Assembly (NCBI GenBank): GCA_039715055.1
Contig: JBDLID010000118.1
Span: 1-9,176 of the forward strand
Length of the DNA stretch: 9,176 nt
Source of the DNA: JBDLID01 sp039715055
GTDB taxonomy: Bacteria > Desulfobacterota > Desulfobulbia > Desulfobulbales > Desulfocapsaceae
Direction of reading: 5' to 3'
Position 1 is the first letter of the stretch, and every line of letters starts with the position of its first letter. Under the pieces are notes generated by a model. That model was not told the DNA's origin. It did no database searches and worked only from the letters and a program-made list of their open reading frames with translations. This document shows, one piece after another, positions 6,632-9,176 of this stretch. The position numbers and the translations under genes were made by a program.

Positions 6632-6795
6632 ACACAGGCGGTCGTTGTTGCCGGTCGGCCTGTGTGTATGCCTCCGGTTCACCGGAGGCTGTCATTAAAA
6701 AAAGTTGCTGCCCTCGGGTGAGGACTGTTTTCTAACCCGACAAGTCGCACAACTTTTTAGAGTCGCTGGATAAGTGCCCTGGTGATCACTCTAAG
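6632..6795 (+). other. Tandem inverted repeats, candidate structured RNA or radA leader
   Basis: Four stems lie in a row. Stem A: ACACAGGC (6632-6639) with GCCTGTGT (6658-6665). Stem B: GCCTCCGG (6670-6677) with CCGGAGGC (6682-6689) around a TTCA loop. Stem C: AAAAAGTTG (6699-6707) with CAACTTTTT (6750-6758), continued after a bulge by TGC/GCA and by TCGGGT (6714-6719) with ACCCGA (6735-6740), about 18 bp in all. Stem D: TTAGAGT (6757-6763) with ACTCTAA (6788-6794), sharing bases with stem C, so C and D partly compete. Stem C has A and T runs at its ends and could terminate in either direction; on the minus strand it ends in seven T. I match it to no RNA family I know. The strand is uncertain; plus is given because radA lies downstream. 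Confidence 0.4.
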
Positions 6796-6877
6796 TTTGC
6801 GATTTTAAACTTTCCCATTATTTCTTGTTTTTTGTCGGCGTTTTCATGGAGTAAGGCACTAAATACCAGATACAAAC

Positions 6878-6881
6878 GAGG
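6878..6881 (+). promoter_or_regulatory. radA ribosome binding site supporting a GTG start
   Basis: GAGG six nucleotides before GTG 6888. The next in-frame ATG would remove the zinc-finger cysteines, so the GTG is the correct start. Confidence 0.65.
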
Positions 6882-6887
6882 TGAGGA

Positions 6888-8264
6888 GTGAATCGGAAAA
6901 AGGGCGAACAGACCAGGTTTATCTGCCGGAATTGCGGTTATGAGAGCCTTAAATGGCTTGGCCGCTGCAGCCGCTGCAACGAGTGGGATTCAATGGCGGA
7001 AAAACTGGTCAGAAAGGGGGCCGGCCCCGGAGGTTCAGCCGCGAGTGTCAAGCCGGTGCCGCTGCCCATGGCGCCGGAAGGTGATGAGGAGCGGATCAGA
7101 ACCGGAATTGATGAGCTTGACCGGGTGCTGGGCGGCGGTATTGTTCCCGGCTCGGTGACGCTCATCGGCGGTGATCCCGGGATTGGTAAATCCACCCTCA
7201 TTCTTCAGCTGCTTGCAGCCGTTGCCGGAGCAGGCGGTGAGGTGCTCTACGTTTCCGGTGAGGAGTCCCCACGGCAGATCAAGCTGCGGGGGCGACGCCT
7301 CGATGCTCTCCACCCGGGTGTAATGCTGGCCTGTGCCAGCCGGGTGGAGGATATTTTAGCCATGGCCACTGAATCGGTGCCGCGTCTGCTGGCTGTGGAC
7401 TCCATCCAGACGCTCAGCTGTGACGATTTTCCCTCGGCTCCGGGATCGGTGACCCAGGTGCGGGAGTCGGCGGCAAGACTCCTCAGCCTGGCCAAGGAGA
7501 ACAATATCCCCACCATCCTCGTCGGTCATGTGACCAAGGAAGGGTCTCTTGCCGGGCCCAAGGTGCTGGAGCATATGGTGGATACGGTCCTCTACTTCGA
7601 GGGGGACCGCAATCACGCCTTTCGACTGCTGCGGACGGTGAAAAACCGCTTCGGTGCCACCAATGAGATCGGGGTTTTTGAGATGAAGGAGGAGGGCCTT
7701 ATCCAGGTGGCCAACCCGTCGGAGATTTTTCTTGCCGAACGCCCCCTTGACGCACCGGGCTCGGTGGTTCTGCCCAGTGTCGAAGGGACCCGGCCGATCC
7801 TGGTCGAGGTCCAGTCGTTGGTCAGCCCGACAAGTCTGGGAACGGCAAGACGGACCGCCATCGGCGCCGACCCCCAGCGGTTGTCCCTGCTCTGTGCCGT
7901 TCTTGAGAAAAAGGCCGGTCTTGATCTCTATGGTCATGATATATTTTTAAACATTGCCGGCGGCATCCGGGTGGATGAGCCGGGTCTTGATCTTGGGGTG
8001 GTGGCCGCACTTGCCTCGAGCTTTCTTGATAAGCCGATTCCCTCGGCCACTGTGTTATGCGGTGAGGTCGGCCTTGCCGGTGAGGTTCGGGCGGTGAGCC
8101 AGGTCGAGATGCGTCTTAAGGAGTCGGAACGACTCGGTTTTACCCGTTTTATCATTCCCAAAAGCAACAAGGAGCGGCTGCGTCTGAAGAGCTCCATGAA
8201 TCTTATCGGGGTGAGCTCGGTGGATGAACTTCTTGAGGTTGTGTTTGAGGACAACAGGACATAG
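6888..8264 (+). CDS. radA: DNA repair protein RadA (Sms)
   Basis: A 458-residue protein of standard RadA length. RadA is a RecA-related, DnaB-like ATPase that drives branch migration of recombination intermediates and helps process stalled forks. In order: an N-terminal zinc finger with Cys13, Cys16, Cys27 and Cys30 (CRNCGYESLKWLGRCSRC); a linker; a RecA-type ATPase with Walker A GGDPGIGKST at 94-103, SGEES at 123-127, Walker B LLAVDS with Asp171, and the RadA-specific KNRFG at 252-256; and a C-terminal Lon-protease-like domain from about residue 290 (VEVQSLVSPTSLGTARRTAIG, GGIRVDEPGLDLGVVAALAS). The catalytic Ser of true Lon is absent, as is normal for RadA. It starts at GTG, has no close partner upstream, and lies divergent from pal across a structured intergenic region. 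A membrane-protein gene follows 78 nt later. Confidence 0.97.
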   Translation: MNRKKGEQTRFICRNCGYESLKWLGRCSRCNEWDSMAEKLVRKGAGPGGSAASVKPVPLPMAPEGDEERIRTGIDELDRVLGGGIVPGSVTLIGGDPGIGKSTLILQLLAAVAGAGGEVLYVSGEESPRQIKLRGRRLDALHPGVMLACASRVEDILAMATESVPRLLAVDSIQTLSCDDFPSAPGSVTQVRESAARLLSLAKENNIPTILVGHVTKEGSLAGPKVLEHMVDTVLYFEGDRNHAFRLLRTVKNRFGATNEIGVFEMKEEGLIQVANPSEIFLAERPLDAPGSVVLPSVEGTRPILVEVQSLVSPTSLGTARRTAIGADPQRLSLLCAVLEKKAGLDLYGHDIFLNIAGGIRVDEPGLDLGVVAALASSFLDKPIPSATVLCGEVGLAGEVRAVSQVEMRLKESERLGFTRFIIPKSNKERLRLKSSMNLIGVSSVDELLEVVFEDNRT

Positions 8265-8269
8265 AGTAA

Positions 8270-8315
8270 GGGGTGGGAGTCTATTGGAGAAAAAGTATGG
8301 CAGATATCCCACCCC
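8270..8315 (+). other. Stem-loop downstream of radA
   Basis: GGGGTGGGA (8270-8278) pairs perfectly with TCCCACCCC (8307-8315), a nine-bp GC-rich stem with a 28-base loop. It begins five bases after the radA stop. No T run follows, so it is not a standard intrinsic terminator. Its loop contains a GGAGA site and an ATG (8297), the start of a possible short ORF. It may protect the radA mRNA end or regulate the next gene. Confidence 0.5.
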
Positions 8316-8389
8316 ACTCAACAGTCGTCACGGAGGCAGGAAATGGACCTAAAAATTCATCTGGAAAAGGGCTGGCAGACAACCCTTAA
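8297..8389 (+). CDS. Possible 30-codon leader ORF overlapping the membrane-protein gene
   Basis: ATG 8297 is preceded by GGAGA (8286-8290) at six nt, a good ribosome site. The frame encodes 30 residues (MADIPPHSTVVTEAG...) and stops at 8387-8389, 45 bases inside the following gene in another frame. The peptide has no run of one amino acid that would suggest classic attenuation, and resembles nothing I know. Spacing and overlap are seen directly; translation is unproven and the ORF may be a chance frame. Confidence 0.2.
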   Translation: MADIPPHSTVVTEAGNGPKNSSGKGLADNP

Positions 8390-8966
8390 ACTGATCATCC
8401 CGTCAGTTCTTCTGACCCTGGGCCAGGTCGTACTCACTGCGGTCAGTTTCGGGATCCTCGCCCCGGTAACATTCGCCGGTTACACCCAGTCGCTGCTGCT
8501 GGCACTGCGGGAGGGAAGGGAGCCTAAACTTGGTGATCTTTTTTCCGAAATGAACCTCTTTTTTCCCTTGTTGCTTTTCGGATTTCTTGCAATGATGGTG
8601 ACCGTTCTCGGCTTTTTGTTCTTTGTCCTGCCGGGCTTTGTTGTTGCCGGCCTGCTGGTTTTTGCCTGTCTTTACATGGTTCCCCTCATGACTGACCAGG
8701 AGGAGGGGCTGCTTGAGGCAATCAAAAAATCATGGCAGATGGCCACAAGAGAGCCGATTACCGACCAGGTTGTAGTTACCCTGATCTACATGGTGATTGT
8801 CTCTCTCGGCAGTTCTGTGGCAGTAGCCGTGCTTTTTACTCAGCCCCTGGCAACTTTTTTTATTCTCTCGGTCTACGAAGAACGCATTACAGGACCGCAA
8901 CGCGAAAAGATATCAGCACCTCCCCCTCCTCCCCCGGAACCAGGCGAGGGAGGTGGTCAACAGTAA
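8343..8966 (+). CDS. Polytopic inner-membrane protein with polyproline C-terminus, function unknown
   Basis: A 207-residue protein with about five hydrophobic segments: roughly 17-38, 40-55, 72-95, 98-116 and 143-175. A charged loop (REGREPKLGDLFSEMN, about 56-71) lies between the second and third. The region FFVLPGFVVAGLLVFACLY followed by VPLMTDQEEGLLEAIKKSW resembles YciC/DUF975-like and GDPD-membrane-domain-like proteins, where a Pro-Gly helix precedes an acidic turn and an EAhkkS helix. This is a resemblance from memory, not a search. The tail has six prolines in a row (193-198), then Glu, Pro and Gly-rich residues, and is probably disordered. The ATG has a good GGAGG site (8332-8336) six nt upstream. 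It lies 78 nt after radA and 12 nt before the next gene, with which it probably forms a transcript. No enzymatic motif is visible. Confidence 0.85.
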   Translation: MDLKIHLEKGWQTTLKLIIPSVLLTLGQVVLTAVSFGILAPVTFAGYTQSLLLALREGREPKLGDLFSEMNLFFPLLLFGFLAMMVTVLGFLFFVLPGFVVAGLLVFACLYMVPLMTDQEEGLLEAIKKSWQMATREPITDQVVVTLIYMVIVSLGSSVAVAVLFTQPLATFFILSVYEERITGPQREKISAPPPPPPEPGEGGGQQ

Positions 8967-8978
8967 GTTTTATCAGCA

Positions 8979-9176
8979 ATGGAAGATGAAAAAACACCCA
9001 CACAGTGGGTCCGCCTGGCCCATGACGGCCGGGCAATCTATGTTCGGCCCAACGGGCCGGATTGGCTAACGGTTTCAGCAGATGGCGACCAGCTCCTTGG
9101 AACACTCCTTTCCACCGGCAGCCCTGAGGCAGCAGCAACGTCGCTGACTGGTCAAGGTGGCCAGCGAGAGTCTCTT
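8979..9176 (+). CDS. N-terminal fragment of a gene cut by the window end, possibly PqqD-like/radical-SAM protein
   Basis: An ATG opens a frame that stays open for 66 codons to the window end, 12 nt after the membrane-protein stop. The visible residues (MEDEKTPTQWVRLAHDGRA, then IYVRPNGPDWLTVSADGDQL, then LGTLLSTGSPEAAATSLTGQ) suggest a small mixed fold: a strand-rich start with an xxPDWLxxSxxGDxLLxxL pattern. This recalls the PqqD-like peptide-chaperone module at the N-terminus of some radical SAM/SPASM proteins in delta-proteobacteria. The radical SAM CxxxCxxC motif, if present, would lie beyond the window, so the call is tentative. The ribosome site is weak; a GGGAGG stretch (8948-8953) lies too far upstream to serve well, so coupling with the preceding gene is likely. 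No signal peptide is seen. Confidence 0.55.
   Translation, partial: MEDEKTPTQWVRLAHDGRAIYVRPNGPDWLTVSADGDQLLGTLLSTGSPEAAATSLTGQGGQRESL

Larger units (their letters stand above)
6587..6887. other. Intergenic region between pal promoter and radA
   Basis: This stretch of about 300 bp has no supportable protein gene; the only open frames are very short and lack ribosome sites. Its left part (6587-6631) shows nothing clear. Its middle (6632-6795) is rich in inverted repeats, described separately. Its right part (6796-6877) is AT-rich and presumably includes the radA promoter, but I found no hexamer pair good enough to call; TTGCGA at 6798 has no matching -10 box at normal spacing. The radA ribosome site GAGG is at 6878-6881. 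Confidence 0.6.

Noticed and set aside
6541..6657. GCCGGTCG direct repeat at 6541 and 6650
   Set aside because: Eight bases in GC-rich sequence with no further copies; not significant.
6670..6689. Perfect 8-bp GC-rich hairpin considered as an intrinsic terminator
   Set aside because: Neither strand has a T run directly after the stem; on the minus strand the T run comes before it. Kept only as part of the structured region.
6670..6690. GGTTCA loop considered as a tRNA T-arm
   Set aside because: The loop is four bases instead of seven, and there is no acceptor stem or anticodon arm around it.
6616..6789. GTGATCA repeated at 6616 and 6782, the second part of the palindrome GTGATCAC
   Set aside because: Short palindromes of this kind occur by chance; only two copies with differing flanks, so no operator is claimed.
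6600..6800. Intergenic structured region considered as 6S RNA, 4.5S SRP RNA or tmRNA
   Set aside because: No long closing helix with a central bubble, no SRP GGAAG/AGCA core and no tmRNA ends were seen; the stems are arranged in tandem instead.
7356..7937. 193-codon minus-strand frame inside radA
   Set aside because: Antisense to the RadA ATPase and Lon-like domains; composition is typical of a shadow frame.

Overview
The window is a dense, protein-coding stretch of a Gram-negative bacterial chromosome of moderately high G+C. A Pal-type outer-membrane lipoprotein shows the Gram-negative envelope. GatC and GatA indicate that the cell charges Gln-tRNA and/or Asn-tRNA by transamidation. A two-domain HD-GYP response regulator and the gatC-gatA-hisC-cmk order fit a delta-proteobacterial (Desulfobacterota) anaerobe, possibly near the Desulfobulbales. 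That placement is my inference from gene content and protein flavour; no search was possible.

Layout, left to right. (1) Positions 1-939 hold the 3' part of a histone-deacetylase-family (class II/AcuC-like) amidohydrolase whose N-terminus lies outside the window. (2) Positions 1008-2144 hold a REC + HD-GYP response regulator, a probable c-di-GMP phosphodiesterase. It starts at TTG and ends in a terminator-like hairpin that contains its own stop codon. (3) Positions 2194-5840 hold a co-directional cluster gatC-gatA-hisC-cmk. A stem-loop separates gatC from gatA, gatA and hisC nearly abut, and hisC and cmk overlap. (4) Positions 5861-6463 on the minus strand hold a pal-like OmpA-domain lipoprotein convergent with cmk. 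It has a clear sigma-70-type promoter and a leader of about 90 nt that can fold. (5) Positions 6464-6887 form a 424-nt divergent intergenic region. Between the pal promoter and radA it carries several strong tandem inverted repeats that no gene explains. (6) Positions 6888-8264 hold radA, starting at GTG. It is followed by a 9-bp stem-loop region, a polytopic membrane protein with a polyproline tail (8343-8966), and the first 66 codons of a further gene (8979 to the window end) that may be a PqqD-like/radical-SAM N-terminus.

Most genes are housekeeping: tRNA-dependent amidation (gatCA), histidine biosynthesis (hisC), pyrimidine nucleotide metabolism (cmk), envelope integrity (pal) and recombination/repair (radA). 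The deacetylase and the HD-GYP protein are the regulatory part. No mobile element, CRISPR array, tRNA or rRNA was seen. The most interesting unexplained sequence is the structured intergenic region at about 6632-6795. Next come the potentially switchable pal leader and the hairpin with a short ORF between radA and the membrane protein. I found no convincing new multi-gene system.
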